Below are positions 32,481-43,726 of a stretch of DNA of 64,000 bases, in pieces. The position numbers were made by a program, and so were the translations under genes. The number at the start of each line of letters is the position of its first letter. Position 1 is the stretch's first letter. The notes beneath the pieces were generated by a model, which did not search any database, was not told the DNA's origin, and saw only the letters and a list, made by a program, of their open reading frames with translations. The DNA comes from Symbiodinium natans (taxonomy: Eukaryota; Sar; Dinophyceae; Suessiales; Symbiodiniaceae): NCBI GenBank assembly GCA_905221605.1, contig CAJNDS010002090.1, positions 528,664 through 592,663 on the forward strand. The letters are read 5' to 3'.

Positions 32481-33345
32481 TGATTCCTGGCAAGGCCAGT
32501 GTTCGGAAAGAGAGGGGGAACAGGGGGAGGGGGAGGGGGGCTAATGTTCTGCCAGTTTAAGAACCCAAATACACTTGTACTCTGCTTGTACTGGTGCAAG
32601 CACAGAAGCAGGAAGACCGGAAGGCCTCACAGCTGTGCGGCTATGCTACAATCAAACATCAGGATGCCCCGCCAGGATCGATACGTGGATCAAAACCCAA
32701 TCCCCGAGGCCACCGCTCTAGACGCAAGCCTTGATCTCTAGGGCAAGTCACTTCAGCTCACTCCCTAATCTGTGCAAAGCCTTGCCTTGGGCAGGCCTCT
32801 CCGGGGCGGTATCCGTGGGTGGCACAGGCTCTGAACGACAAGCAGGGGTATGTGCTCGTGGCTTCGAAGGCTTCAGAAAGCTTAAAGCGCCGTTTGGAGC
32901 ATGGGCTTCTCTGAGAATTGCAAGACAAGTTTTCTGAAAGCCGCTTCTCGTTGCATTGGCTCTGAAGAGATGTGCAAAGAGCGGAGTTGCGGTGTGCCGG
33001 GTTCTGCAACTCCACACGCATCCACACGCCAGTGATTCTGAAGGCGCCTCCTCCCTCCACCGCTTGGCTTGCTGAAGGATGCATGGAAGCGGCCCCGTCC
33101 ATGGCATCGTAACTAAAGCTTGCACAGGAATGGCATTAAGGCGAACCGCTGTTACTCTAATCTGTTGGTATACGTGCATGCGTTACATCAAGACTCAGCC
33201 CTCAGCCCATTGCAATGAGTACTGCTTTTGCCTTGATGTTCTGTTTCGGGGTGGCGCTACCCTCTATTATCATGATTGGCTTTGGATTGGTGTCGTCATT
33301 GATGATAAACAAACCATGCTGCAACCCATCCACAGCCCCTAGGCC

Positions 33346-33800
33346 CTACTGGGCCCCGAGCCAAGTGTGTTGGTTCGTCCGCGCATCTTCTGCAGCTGCT
33401 CGAGGCTCTCGAAGCCTGCGTACCTGTAAGGGGCCATTGGCTGATGGACGGCAGTAAGGTCAGAACGGACAAGTTAATCAGGGCATGCGATCTCTTGATT
33501 TCTTGTGGCAGACTAGAGGGACGAAACCCTAGCCCGGTACAGGAAGCACCGTGCTCAGGGTATCTCAGGGTAAGAGGCCTGCAAGGCAAGAACCTCCGGT
33601 TGCAGAGGATATGTTAGTGCTGACTGGAACTGATTGCGGTCTTCTGCTTGGAGGGGTGGTGTAAAATCTGTAGAACTATAAAACTCATTCTCCTTTGCCT
33701 TCTTTCTTAGGCGCGAACCTTGCTCACAGTTCTTGAGGCGCTTCAAACGCAAAAGGATCTCAGCAAGAACTCTAGGTGTATTAAGAAGAATCTGACGCAT
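33346..33800 (-). CDS. Small two-exon gene, 99-residue protein, unrecognised
   Basis: Exon 1 (33800-33579) starts with ATG and gives 74 codons: MRQILLNTPRVLAEILLRLK, then a basic stretch (LRKKAKENEF) and a polar half ending YPLQPEVLALQ. It ends TTGCAG|GCCTCT, a GC donor. Exon 2 (33423-33346) follows CCTTACAG| and in the same phase reads VRRLREPRAAAEDARTNQHT then WLGAQ before TAG. The 155-base intron is GC-AG. The phase match and compact size make this the most complete gene after the stathmin-like one. The N-terminus could be an amphipathic organelle-targeting helix, which is inference. No family is recognised. Confidence 0.6.
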
Positions 33801-34008
33801 GAAACTTCTTTAAACGCTCGATCAACGTCCGAAGCCCCGAAAGCCCTGAAAGACCTGAAATTCTGAACCAAAAGGTCTCCAGAAACCTACTGACCTACCC
33901 CCCAAGTCTTTCCTGGGCTTCAATCAGATTCGATGATTAGATGCAACAAGCATAATACCGATGTGAACCTATTACTGCAAGCTCAAGGTCACTGACGCAA
34001 CTGCCCTG

Positions 34009-34260
34009 GTGCCCTGGTGCAACCCTGGTCGCATGCTGTCCGAAGTTTGCGGAGGGCTTTCATGGAGCGGCTGGTGGGCAGGGCCTCACGCAGAGCGCAT
34101 TGAAGACAGAAGCAAATTTGTTGGTCGCACCGCAGGGGGCGGGGGGGGGTTCCCTTATCGGAAGGCCGAGCTCTTCCCTTACAACAATGAATGGAATGCT
34201 GCTGATGTGATGCGAGACCGCGCAGCACTACTTGAGACAACGCTTGGGCAAACAGTTTAT
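34009..34260 (+). CDS. Possible plus-strand ORF or exon, unknown
   Basis: Frame reading GPHAERIEDRSKFVGRTAGG, a Gly run, then FPYRKAELFPYNNEWNAADV and MRDRAALLETTLGQTVY, where a GTACGT donor would end it. The frame itself continues to a stop at 34323. No family is recognised. Confidence 0.32.
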
Positions 34261-34730
34261 GTACGTCCCCGCTCCGTCGGGACTGCCTTTTTTTCGGGAT
34301 GGATCACTGAGCCAGAAAGCTAGGAAGCCAAGGCCAAACACATCATGAACCCAGGAAGGGCACGGGGCTTGCTGTTGAGAGTTGCCTCTTGAAATCTTGC
34401 CTTCAACCATATTCAACCCCGAAGTCTTTTGCTGTTCGTTGAAGGTTTACCCAAGCGCTCAGGCGCGACAGTTCGACGTGCCAAGGGGCAAAGATCTGGA
34501 CGCAAAACTTCAGTGGCCGACGCGCCGACTGTGAGCACTTCAACTACACCAAGTTGAGCCGACGTTAAGAGCGTCGACAGTTCTACACTGTCACAAAGTA
34601 TGACAGACCATCGCCTGCCATGGAAGAAGGATCAGCGACGAAGCGCGAGTGGCACGGCAGCTGCCCAGGTAAGGGGGGATTCGAGCCTTAATTCAGATTG
34701 TTGCCCAGCTAAACTGCAAGCTGGCAGTAG

Positions 34731-34847
34731 CTAGTAGCTGGCATACTCTTTCCAGAAATCTGCGAAAGCAGCAATCACCTTTGTCAACAGCAGCAGTCCT
34801 GACTGAGAGCTGGGTGCCACGCTCTCCCCATGTGCTTCCTGGAACTC
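34731..34847 (-). CDS. Terminal exon of an unrecognised minus-strand gene
   Basis: ATCGCAG|G acceptor then 38 codons to TAG: EFQEAHGESVAPSSQSGLLL then LTKVIAAFADFWKEYASY. It ends in a hydrophobic-aromatic helix. Directly upstream another frame reads SNEHNPAALRHWVGAFG and reaches a GT only 16 bases before this acceptor, too short for an intron, so the preceding exon or a frameshift is unresolved. Confidence 0.5.
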   Translation of the reverse strand, partial: EFQEAHGESVAPSSQSGLLLLTKVIAAFADFWKEYASY

Positions 34848-35300
34848 CTGCGATGTCGAGTACCCCAAATGCCCCGACCCAGTGGCGCAGGGCCGCAGGG
34901 TTGTGCTCATTCGACTGCAACTACGGGCTTGTTGCAAGCTGCGGCTCCAACCTCAAGATTTCGATACCTGGTTTCGCACGTCCAACAAGAACTCAACACG
35001 CCAAGCTTTCATCTTGGGCTTAAACTATAAAATTTGCACTCTCCCATACTCGACCAAAGCCTTGTCGGCCCGAGCATAGCTTAAAGGTTCAAAACTCCTT
35101 CAACCATAAGCCCGATGCGCATCCTTGAGTTCCAGCGAACGTGGCGGAGAGGCCGGCGAAGGTGACCGTGCAACCTGCAGGGGCTTTAGTAATTTAGGCC
35201 TAAACAACCAAGCCCTTGACTCGGGCTGACGACTGATGGCACTGATGGGCCTTTGTTTCGACATGGCCTGAACTCAGGCATCTAGCAAAGGAGACATTGA

Positions 35301-35582
35301 ATGTCGGGCTATGGCTGCAACAGGCTTCATGCATGTCAAAGCTTCACGAAGGCTGAGGCTCAGAGATTTCTTTTGGATAGCTGCTGGTTTTTTGCCCAGC
35401 TACAGCCTCGCCCCACACTGCGGGAACACAACTGCAGGCACATGCAGCCACGACGGGTGACAAACTATGAGCGATTCTTGCCAAGTCGGAAAAAGCCCTG
35501 TCGGCTTGAGGGTGTGTGCATGATGTTCGTATCGGCGGACATGAGCGGTGTCGATTCTGGGGAAATTTTAGGGAGGCGCTAG
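35301..35582 (+). CDS. Possible 93-residue ORF, unknown
   Basis: ATG-started frame, basic in the middle (RVTNYERFLPSRKKPCRLEG) with an acidic end (MSGVDSGEILGRR). Length alone is within chance. Confidence 0.25.
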   Translation: MSGYGCNRLHACQSFTKAEAQRFLLDSCWFFAQLQPRPTLREHNCRHMQPRRVTNYERFLPSRKKPCRLEGVCMMFVSADMSGVDSGEILGRR

Positions 35583-35828
35583 AGCGATGGCGGCCGAATT
35601 ATTGAAAGCGATGTGCAGAAGTTAGCTTGACTTAACACCCACACCAAACTGTGGAGCTCTCAAGCTTTGAACCCTCCCTCCAGAAAACCTCAAGTGCAGA
35701 CGCATTCATTTAGAGCAGGGCTGACGGCCGCAAGATCCGACGGCAACAGGTCATCATGACTCTAGACTGAAAAATCTGCATTCTTTAACTTCCCAAGCAC
35801 CGCCTGCCCCGCACAAGAGAAGTGCAAC

Positions 35829-36433
35829 CTGATTCCTAGGCGAGCGCCACTGAGTCCACAAAGGGTTCATGTGCCAGGTGGCCTCGAAGAAGTCGAAGGC
35901 ATGAGCGTTGCCAGTGGGGCTGCTCCTCGTTCGCAGATCTTTGGCGATTGGCGGGGCTGTCACAAGCAAGAGCAGTAAGATCCCTGGCTCTCGTTCTGTA
36001 TGTTTCAAGCTTCTGAACGAGTTGCCAACCAGTCACCCAGTGCAGCTGTGTGCAGCTCACACGCTTGTGGAAAACAGGCATCTCGAGATAGGTACTCAGC
36101 CCGCATGCCCATCTGATGCCCAGGCGGTTTTTCAGAACCCCAAGACCAGCAACACAGCCACAGTGCCCTCCCACCTGCAACTTAGATATCTTAGCTTGCA
36201 ACGCCCACCATGGCAACCTAGCCGAAACCAAGTCGAACGAACTTCGAAATGGTAAATCGTCAGATGTTTTTCTTCTGCTGGGCTCAGTGCCAAACCTGCA
36301 AGCCCTGCAAACCCACCTTCAATGCGGATTCAACCCCAGCCCCCCCAAAACCTCTGCCAAATGCTGCCACAACCCTCCGCGGTGCCTGCCGCTGCGCACG
36401 CTGGCTGTGCCCAAACTCCGCAGGCTGCCACTC
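35829..36433 (-). CDS. Exons of an unrecognised minus-strand gene
   Basis: The right exon (36433-36296) is bounded by AAGCAG|GAG and TTGCAG|GTTTGG and reads 46 codons including EWQPAEFGHSQRAQRQAPRR and VVAAFGRGFGGAGVESALKV. The left exon (35919-35829) is bounded by GAGCAG|C and AATCAG|GTTGCA and reads PTGNAHAFDFFEATWHMNPL then WTQWRSPRNQ. Their phases differ, so an intermediate exon is needed; a candidate near 36172-36095 reads VGGHCGCVAGLGVLKNRLGI. The left exon is aromatic-rich and may be catalytic, but I recognise no family. Confidence 0.46.
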
Positions 36434-36542
36434 CTGCTTCAGTGTGTAGAGTGTAGAGTTCACGATGTTTAGATTTCGAGGCTTCTCGCGTGAAGGCTTC
36501 TCTTGTTTCCACTTATGGGGGCAGCGCAGTGATTTCAAGATG

Positions 36543-37316
36543 TCAGAGCTGTTTCGAATGTGGCTCGATCAAATGACACGCTGAGGTTCCATCGTGACTG
36601 GTGTTTTTTACAGGCCAGGGGTGTGTTGGAGGTTTTTTTTCCCGTACACTGTTATCAAAACAAGATAGGGGTGACAGAAGATGACTGAAGGTCCCAGGTA
36701 CAAGTATGAAATTATATAGATCGAGATCACGCTGACACCAGAACATTATATTTCTCCGCCCCCAGGTAGTGCTCGCACCATGGTGGGTCTTGCGTGCACA
36801 GAACCGGGTAGTGGCAAGGCATGCGTGGAGCCTGTCAACCCACTGTGGGCATTCCGGATCCGAGGGTGCACATTGCTCTTTCTCGAAGCCCTTGCACGCT
36901 GCGTGCTGCGCCAAATCGAATGAAATGCCCGTGCTCGGTGCGCCTTCTTGCGCCCTTGCGCCCAACTTGTACACATATCCTACTTTGCGTTCCTTTGCTC
37001 TTTGCCGCCCTTTGCAAGGTCTTTCGAAGCTTCGCGCTCTTGGCGAGGACGCGAAACAGCGTGAACTTATAATTACACATGGCCTCTGGTTCTTGGCTAG
37101 GCTCGTTGCAAGGCCACAAACATCGTTTGGTCGTGCACAGTGCCCAGCCGCGTTCCGCAAAGTGCACTCGCGTCTAACAGCGGTGCACACTGATTGTCGC
37201 TCACGCCAGCGACAACCTCGAAACTTCGTCGTTTGCACAATTCTACAATCAATGATGCAAACCTGAAGCCGCTTACCATTCGACATACCATTCGACTTGA
37301 AAACCCTGCTAAGCAC
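36543..37316 (-). other. Long open but incoherent region
   Basis: A 257-codon minus frame overlaps a second minus frame (basic, with NYKFTLFRVLAKSAKLRKTL and one internal TGA) and a 165-codon plus frame. The Arg/Cys/His-rich composition resembles that of the decayed frame at 15.3-16.2 kb. It could be a remnant of a mobile or duplicated gene; no domain is recognised. Confidence 0.3.
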
Positions 37317-37640
37317 CTCGGGGGTGCGACGAAGCTGCGCGTGGAATCTTGGCGACCTGTCCAGATGAAGAAGTTAGTCTGCGGGTCTAAGGATTTGTTT
37401 TACCCCCGTAAGTTCTCCGTAAGGCAGAGCGAGCAGGTTGTGGATTTGCAAACACTCACTGTCAGTTGAAGGAAGCAAAGTCCTGAGATCAGATTGTGTT
37501 AGGCTGGGCCCAGGGATGCCCAGAGCAAAGTAGATTTAGCTCGCCTGCATCCTGATACTGTGCCTATGTGGCGCTTCTTGTCGGAGTTTCCCGATGTCAA
37601 CCACAAACCCTTTGACAACAGAACTCACCTTTGTACACGA

Positions 37641-37781
37641 TTATAGACCCCAAGCTCGTAGCTCTTTTTCACGAGGGGCTTGGGGTATCTTTTCCTTCTC
37701 CTTTCCTTGGGTCATCTCTATCTCTCTTCTCTTCTGCTTCTTCTTCTTGTTCTCCTCCTCAACGCGCTTGGGGGCGTCCAT
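37641..37781 (-). CDS. Lys/Glu-rich short ORF or first exon
   Basis: ATG at 37781 gives MDAPKRVEEENKKKKQKRRE then IEMTQGKEKEKIPQAPREKE and ends at TAA after 46 residues. It lies on the purine strand of a polypurine tract, so part of its composition follows from the repeat. The frame is open upstream (GDPGTTGA), so it could be an internal exon. Confidence 0.35.
   Translation of the reverse strand: MDAPKRVEEENKKKKQKRREIEMTQGKEKEKIPQAPREKELRAWGL
37665..37765 (+). repeat. Pyrimidine-rich tract
   Basis: TTTTCCTTCTCCTTTCC, CTTCTTCTTCTTG and TCTCCTCCTC runs on the plus strand. Confidence 0.7.
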
Positions 37782-38344
37782 CGCACCAGTTGTCCCAGGG
37801 TCTCCCCCTTCCCCACGGTCACTCTGGGCTTGAGGGTGGGGGAGGCCTTACGTGCTGGCGCGGTGCAACGAGGGGCAACTGAGCATGTGCTGATGCATTC
37901 GAAATGTTTCTAGCCAAGTGGTGCACCGTTAGGCGCCGTTAGGTCAGAGGGCGGGATGAACCTATAACAAGGCCGGCCCACTTGCAGAACAGCTCCGAAA
38001 ACTGAAGCCCCCTGCAGGTCATCCACTTTAGTTGCTTGATCTGTCATGGCATTGCTGCCACACGCTCAATCAAGTCTGGGGGCGGGTTCCCAACTTGTCC
38101 CGTGCTCCATGCAAGCTGTTGCAATGTCACAGCTCGTGGCCCCAGTCCCAATTTCTAGCATGAAAATGGAACACATTGAACACTCGTGCGGGTGACGCAC
38201 ATGATTCACATGCACCCCAGCGTGGTGCGGCACCCTCGAACACAACTTACTAGACTTTAACCCTCGGGTCCGAAACTATGAAGCAGCGGTTGAGCCATTG
38301 TCCCCCCTTGCGATGCCGCCCCCCTCCCCCCTACCCCAAGGCCT

Positions 38345-38551
38345 TTGCCCTGGGTAGGGCTCGAGGAGGACGGGCTGCGTACCGGGATGGGTGTCGGAAT
38401 GGGAAGTGGGACACCTGAGCGTGGATCCCAGAACGCCCCCGACTCGCTTGACCAGGCATCTCAGAGCAGACAAATTTGGCCCCAACAGCATTGGTCACAG
38501 CCTGACAACAATGTCATGTCGACTATCCAAGCTGCCCAACAGGCCTGCTAA
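38345..38551 (+). CDS. Possible 68-residue ORF, unknown
   Basis: Gly-rich start (LRTGMGVGMGSGTPERGSQN) followed by APDSLDQASQSRQIWPQQHW. Protein-like polar composition, but no family or splice support. Confidence 0.27.
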   Translation: MPWVGLEEDGLRTGMGVGMGSGTPERGSQNAPDSLDQASQSRQIWPQQHWSQPDNNVMSTIQAAQQAC

Positions 38552-39460
38552 ATGAGCCCACTTATCTATGGCAATGAGGCGAGATAGCAAGTCCTCACGA
38601 GCACTTCGGATTCCAATTAATCACAAGATTCACAAGTTGCATGGGGCTTCTAGTGATTCCTCAGCCCAAGGCCCGACATCTTGGCGTAGGTCTTGGCCGT
38701 GAGTCCATGCACGTCCTGCCGGAACAAACTTGAGCCTTTTTCTTGCAACCGGACTGAGAGACACAAGCCGGAATGGAATGGCCCTAACCCTATGTGTCAA
38801 ATACGAGCAATAATTACATGCCGTCACGTGCCATCACATTTCGTTTCGTGACATTATTTGAGGCTTAAGCTGGGCCGCAAACAGAAGTTATCCAACGGTC
38901 CAACCCAGGAGGCCTACGTAGATTCTTAGATAGGCCCCGCACGGATGGCCATCACCGCTTGAACCGCGGTCAAGTCCATGCCAGTAGCAACAACAACCAA
39001 ACCTACCCGGACCTATTCCACTCCTGCAGGGGAGATCAGCAAAGCACCAACATACCAAAGTCATCCGCCATGCGTAGAGGGGAATATGCGGTCCGCAAAA
39101 GCGAAGCTGAAGGGGTCAGAAGCGGTCCCGAGCTCTGGAATCCCAAAGCCTGACCCTGACCCGAAGCCACCAAAGCCCGAATCCTCAGACCCGTCAGCCT
39201 CCTGAGCGCCAAGCACTTGTGTGAGGACTTCCCCAAACTCCCCACACTAACGCCCCAAAGTTCCTCAGAGCTTTACGACCGAAGCTCTCGAAATCGAAAC
39301 GCCTCGGGCCCCGGTAGGACTGCAAAGGACAGCCCTTTTCATCAAGCACCGTCTGAAGTGGGCCACTACAAGCTGCAACTTGGCAACTGTGGGCTACACC
39401 GTCACCACCCTACCGTGAGCCACCCCATGGAGCCTTGAGCTCAGCCAACGTCTGGCTTAC

Positions 39461-39539
39461 CCGGGAGGACAGCCAGCCCAACACCTGTGCTCTCACAGGA
39501 TCTTGCGTGCCAAATCACACCATCAGACTCCCCAGCAAA
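39461..39539 (-). CDS. Exon of an unrecognised minus-strand gene
   Basis: GGGCAG|TTT and CTCCCGG|GTAAGC, a strong donor, bound 26 codons reading FAGESDGVIWHARSCESTGV then GLAVLP. It lies about 0.6 kb downstream of the last ankyrin exon on the same strand and could belong to that gene. No domain is recognised. Confidence 0.42.
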
Positions 39540-39967
39540 CTGCCCACGCACCATGCCACAGGGAAAAGGACTTAATATGAAACATGGAAAGCTCAGCTCA
39601 GTTTGGAATGAAGTACACTTCAGCATACGGGGTATCGGTGTATCGATGCCCTCCACCCCCCCCCCCCACCTGCTGTCGCACAATGACCTCCATAGGTGTT
39701 TGAAGCAGACGCCTTCGAAAAACGAAGCGTTTCTAGAATGACCACCGTTTTTTCTAGCCGCTGCCTCGGAAATCAACAGCCAGCTTTGAAAAAAAACAAC
39801 CAACATGTTCCTAATAGTTGTGTTAGACAAACCATTTGCAAGTAAGCCACTTCTTCAAAACAACCTTAGCAAAACCTCCTGAACTAGAACAACCGCCTGA
39901 GAAAAAAACAATAGTTTTGGCATAAACAAATGGCGTAAATGTTTATTGTGTTTTTTTCATGCAGTTC

Positions 39968-40035
39968 CCGCCACACCCACCCTGCCACCCCACCACCCAC
40001 CTCCACCACCCCGCCACCCCACCACACCGAGCCCT
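39968..40035 (+). repeat. CCACCCC low-complexity run
   Basis: CCACCCCACCACCCACC-type array with CCGCCACC variants. Confidence 0.75.
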
Positions 40036-40144
40036 GAAAGGCCCACAGCTCACGTACAGCCTTATAGACTATGGAGGCTGCGCCGCCGTTCTTTTTGGCG
40101 AACTTCTACTAGTTTAGCGGGTTCAAAAGGTGCCAATGTTGGGC

Positions 40145-41438
40145 CTCGTGCAGCCCAGCGCGGCCAGCCATGTGCAGTGCCGACCTGGCGGTAGATGCTC
40201 GTAGCAAATAAGCAATGAGCAAGTCCCGAAGACTCCCATTGAACACTCCCAAAGTTTCAAAGAGCTCCCCTGCAGTCCAGCTAAGTGAAAGAACCCTGAC
40301 ACCTCAGTTCTTGCGGGTGGCTTTTTGCGGATGCTTGGGGGAGTGCCTTGCCTTTGCTCTATGGTTCCCTAGCTGCTTCGGCAGGTCGTCCTTGCAGTAA
40401 CATAGTAGTCGTTGTCGGCTTGTGAAAACCGTGAACTTTACGTAGAAGAACCAGGGGAAAGAAAGGGGGTAAGAAGGGGGTGAGGGACGAGGGGATTAAG
40501 AGTGGGTAAGAGAAGGGGGCCGCTTGGCCTTTGGAATGTGTCAGAGCTTGTTTTCCTTGTTCAACATTGAAGTTCGTCTTGTGAAGAACTGGAGTCATTC
40601 CAGTAGCAGTCGCATTTAATGCTACCATCCCGAATCCAAGTCAAGTTCTTCCTCCGTTTCAATTCCCCGAGTCCAAGACCAACTTGTTAGGCCCAGGCTG
40701 GCCACGCCGATTCAGCACATTGACGTCGGAGTTCCTCTTCCGTGTTGTTGGGCTCACAGGCTTTATATCAAATTTGTACTGGTTTGAGGAGTTAACGACA
40801 GCGAAACCAGTGGCTGAGAGATTTTTCTAAGGTCTGGCCGAAGGTTTGATAAGGCGATGCAGAAGTCCAGAATATAAGTAACTTTTAGGGTCTTGTGTCT
40901 GATAGTGACCAAATCGTGACCTTCATCAGTGCGGAGGCCGCCTCTTTCTAGTTTCTGAGTCCTACTCGCACTTTGCACGGCTAAGAAGGCAGAAACCTGT
41001 CAAATCCCGGTGGCTCCTCTCAATCAGCAGCTTGCACACCTCCTTGCTTGGCCTGAGGCTGGATGATTCTAAGTTCAGTAGCACAGGATTTGGAACCATG
41101 AGAATCTTGAGCCCTGATTACAGCATGAGGGCAGCACCATCTGACAGCACTTTGCCACTCAGTAAATTGTGAAATAACAAGGCTCGTCGTTTGCTCTGTG
41201 TTGCACACATGGCCCTCAGAAATTAGGCGGCTGACGCAAAGAATAGGGGTGTTTGCCCATGCCGGTCACAAGAGTCCACGCTGGCCCGGGAAAGAATCAA
41301 GACCTGCAATTCTGAATCCAGCCAACGGAAAGCAGCAAGCACAATGCCAAGGCATAGACCTATCAGAACACTGAGGCTGGGGCTTCCCTGTTGATTGAGA
41401 CATAAATGTAAATAAATATGACTATCAGCAAATATATG

Positions 41439-41476
<38 letters not shown>

Positions 41477-42114
41477 TATACATCTACATCTACATACACA
41501 TATACATATACAGATACATATACATGTACATATACATATACAGATACATACATATATATATATATATCATGATCTCGCGCTCCCGGGCCCTACCCCCCCC
41601 CCCCCCCCCCCCTTCCCCCCATTGCACCCCCCACGTTTGCAATCCTCAACTGCATCCCGGTTCAACTGCTCAAGCCACTCGAGGAGGGGGCATCTGTGCG
41701 TACATTCTGACTAGATGTATGTCGTGTACATGTACATAATAATGTATGCATATGTACTAGCCTGGCAGCTCATCTTGCATGCCCAACCCCTACGATTACA
41801 ATCAGTAAAGAGCTGAAATAGACTTGAGCCCCTGTTGACACTCACCGTTACACTCTTCAATGCTGAATGCCATGCTGCGAGCCTGCCTACGTCAACTGGA
41901 TGAGGGTTTCAGGCTGGGAGACTTAGGAACTTTGTATTTGATTCTGTTGCCACCTGTGGGATTGCAATTGTCCACTCACATTATGCACAGCCACAAATGC
42001 CCCAGGCTTCCAGAGCAGGTTCAGGCCCGAGGTTTAGAATTCAGAGCCCTGGCGCACAGCCTTGCACAAGTCGAGGTTGCCGTCGAAAGTCGCGAGGTGC
42101 AGCGCCGTGACACC
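40145..42114 (-). CDS. Ankyrin-repeat protein, at least five exons
   Basis: Ankyrin-consensus pieces occur in order on the minus strand. 42114-42061 gives [18 protein letters not shown]. 41303-41236 gives [20 protein letters not shown] then FF. 41052-40997 gives [18 protein letters not shown]. About 40735-40699 gives DVNVLNRRG. 40184-40145 gives [13 protein letters not shown]. The first three join in phase into roughly two 33-residue repeats (TALHLA...LCKVLI, then GQTPLFFA...VCKLLIER). The fourth and fifth join as RRGQ-SALHMA through a GC donor; GC donors also suit the first (AAG|GCTGTG) and fifth (GAG|GCCCAA). A missing exon of about one half-repeat is expected between the third and fourth. 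Ankyrin repeats are protein-binding scaffolds; partner and cellular role cannot be told. Exons before 42114 and after 40145 are likely. Confidence 0.85.
41430..41612 (+). repeat. (TA)n/CATA repeat followed by poly-C
   Basis: TATATA and ACATATACAT arrays to about 41568, then a short unique spacer and 20 consecutive C at 41593-41612. It lies in the ankyrin intron between the first two recognised exons. Confidence 0.88.
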
Positions 42115-42559
42115 CTGCCGTGCTGGAGCTGGATGAGCCACGCCAGTTGAGTGGGCCGGAGATCATAGTGTCATAAGCGATCAATGTAGTTAGGCACCCT
42201 AAACGACAAAATTGCAATCCAACTACCGTCGGCACTGCTTGTAGTGCAGGGGTTCCACAATGGACTTTGCAAAGCTTGCTTGAAGTTTGAAGCTTGCGAA
42301 GTCAAAGGCTTCAAGGATTTTACATGGCCACTGACAGCTTGCTGCTGCTGGTTGAGCAGATTTGAACCTCAGGGTTGTAGAGACAGCCTTAGGATTATAG
42401 TCACCAGCGAAGAACCGGAGCCTTGTCGTCTCTCTCGTTGGGGTTTGCACGGGCCTGCCAGCAGAATCAGAGTACGCGACTTTCCTGTGCTTATAGACTG
42501 TCGACCCTGTGACTACCCTGGACGCTCAAGGAATGGCTCCAAGGCCATCGGGCATTCCC

Positions 42560-42655
42560 CGTCATGTCGCAAATCTATCAGGCCATAACGAATCAGTCGG
42601 ATGCTTACTCTTCGCTGTTCCGCCGGCCACTGCGTAGCAGATTCATGAAGGGGCC
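42560..42655 (-). other. Possible exon, minus strand
   Basis: Frame reading QWPAEQRRVSIRLIRYGLID then LRHDGECPMALEPFLERP. It could be an upstream exon of the ankyrin gene, but no repeat motif is visible. Confidence 0.3.
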
Positions 42656-43045
42656 CAAACGACAGTGTCAGGTGTGACTCGAATTCCATCAACTCGCAAC
42701 ACTGTGGCTGATGCATCCGCTGGTTTCGCTGTTGAACTCGTGAAGAACAACCCTGAATGTAAGTTGCGACGAGAATCTCGAACGGTCTTCGCCAGAAAGT
42801 TTCTTCCGAAGCCACGGCCCTGAAAGCCCACGGGAGACTTTCAAAGAGCCTCAACTCAAAGAACCCCAAACCTCCACACCCTCCCGTGCTGGCCTTCAGC
42901 AGCGCTTTCGTCAGCTCCAGCCGCCCTGCCGCCCAGGGTTACGATTTCGACCACATCTTTGCAGTCTTCCTATGTCTCCGCATTGTGTCTTGGTATGTCT
43001 TCCTGGCTTTTTTGTTATTCGTGCCTTTGGCTCTAAACCACGAGG

Positions 43046-43459
43046 ATGCGGGGGCCTGAGTTCGAGCAAGGGAGAGCCCAGGAAACTGCCAAACTAAAGA
43101 GCACATCTTTTTATCCTTACGGAAGGGGAAAAATACCCAGCCCCCGGCACTCACGAAGAATGTTTCCTTTGCTCGCAGCTTTAGGGAAGTTTGTCCGAGC
43201 GGGCGAGATATTGCGAGATTTTCATCACTTAAGGGGTGTCAGGTGGTTTTGGAGGTTCACGGGCTCGGCAACTCATGTGCCACAGGGGGAGACGAGACAA
43301 TACCAGCGAGGGTGCAAAGAACTCCTCAACCCAATTTTGCCAAAGCCCTCATCTATGGGTACAATGCACGCGAACCTAAGCCCCAACCTACGCATCCTCG
43401 ATCTTAGATTTCCTCTTGCTGCAGAGCACCTTTCCGAACCGCTGCGCTCAAGGCTGTAG
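43046..43459 (+). CDS. Possible 137-residue ORF, unknown
   Basis: Frame with MFPLLAALGKFVRAGEILRD and, later, ANLSPNLRILDLRFPLAAEH, which looks leucine-rich. There is no splice support, and it lies opposite a run of minus-strand exons, so it may be chance. Confidence 0.24.
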   Translation: MRGPEFEQGRAQETAKLKSTSFYPYGRGKIPSPRHSRRMFPLLAALGKFVRAGEILRDFHHLRGVRWFWRFTGSATHVPQGETRQYQRGCKELLNPILPKPSSMGTMHANLSPNLRILDLRFPLAAEHLSEPLRSRL

Positions 43460-43621
43460 CCCCCGGGGCAGCTGCGTCCTGCAGCGGATACGGGCTCAGC
43501 TTCTTAGCCGTCTTAGCCTTGCCGGGGTTGAAATGATGTGAGGAGCACCGCAAAGCGACTCGGGCTTGTGATTTCTTGTGTTTGAGACTTCAGGGCCCTC
43601 CCTGGTCCGTGGGGCTCTTAC

Positions 43622-43726
43622 AGGCATGTGTCTGTGATGTCTGAGTATTTCTGCGTATATGGTTTGCGGCTTGCACTCAGAAGGCTCCTCGAGCTCGGGC
43701 AAGCCAAAGAAAGCTTCACACGGGCA
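43622..43726 (-). CDS. Exon of an unrecognised minus-strand gene
   Basis: GTCAGCAG| acceptor and CCT|GTAAGA donor, both strong, bound 35 codons: CPCEAFFGLPELEEPSECKP then QTIYAEILRHHRHMP. It lies 1.5 kb upstream of the ankyrin exons on the same strand and could be part of that gene. No domain is recognised. Confidence 0.5.
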
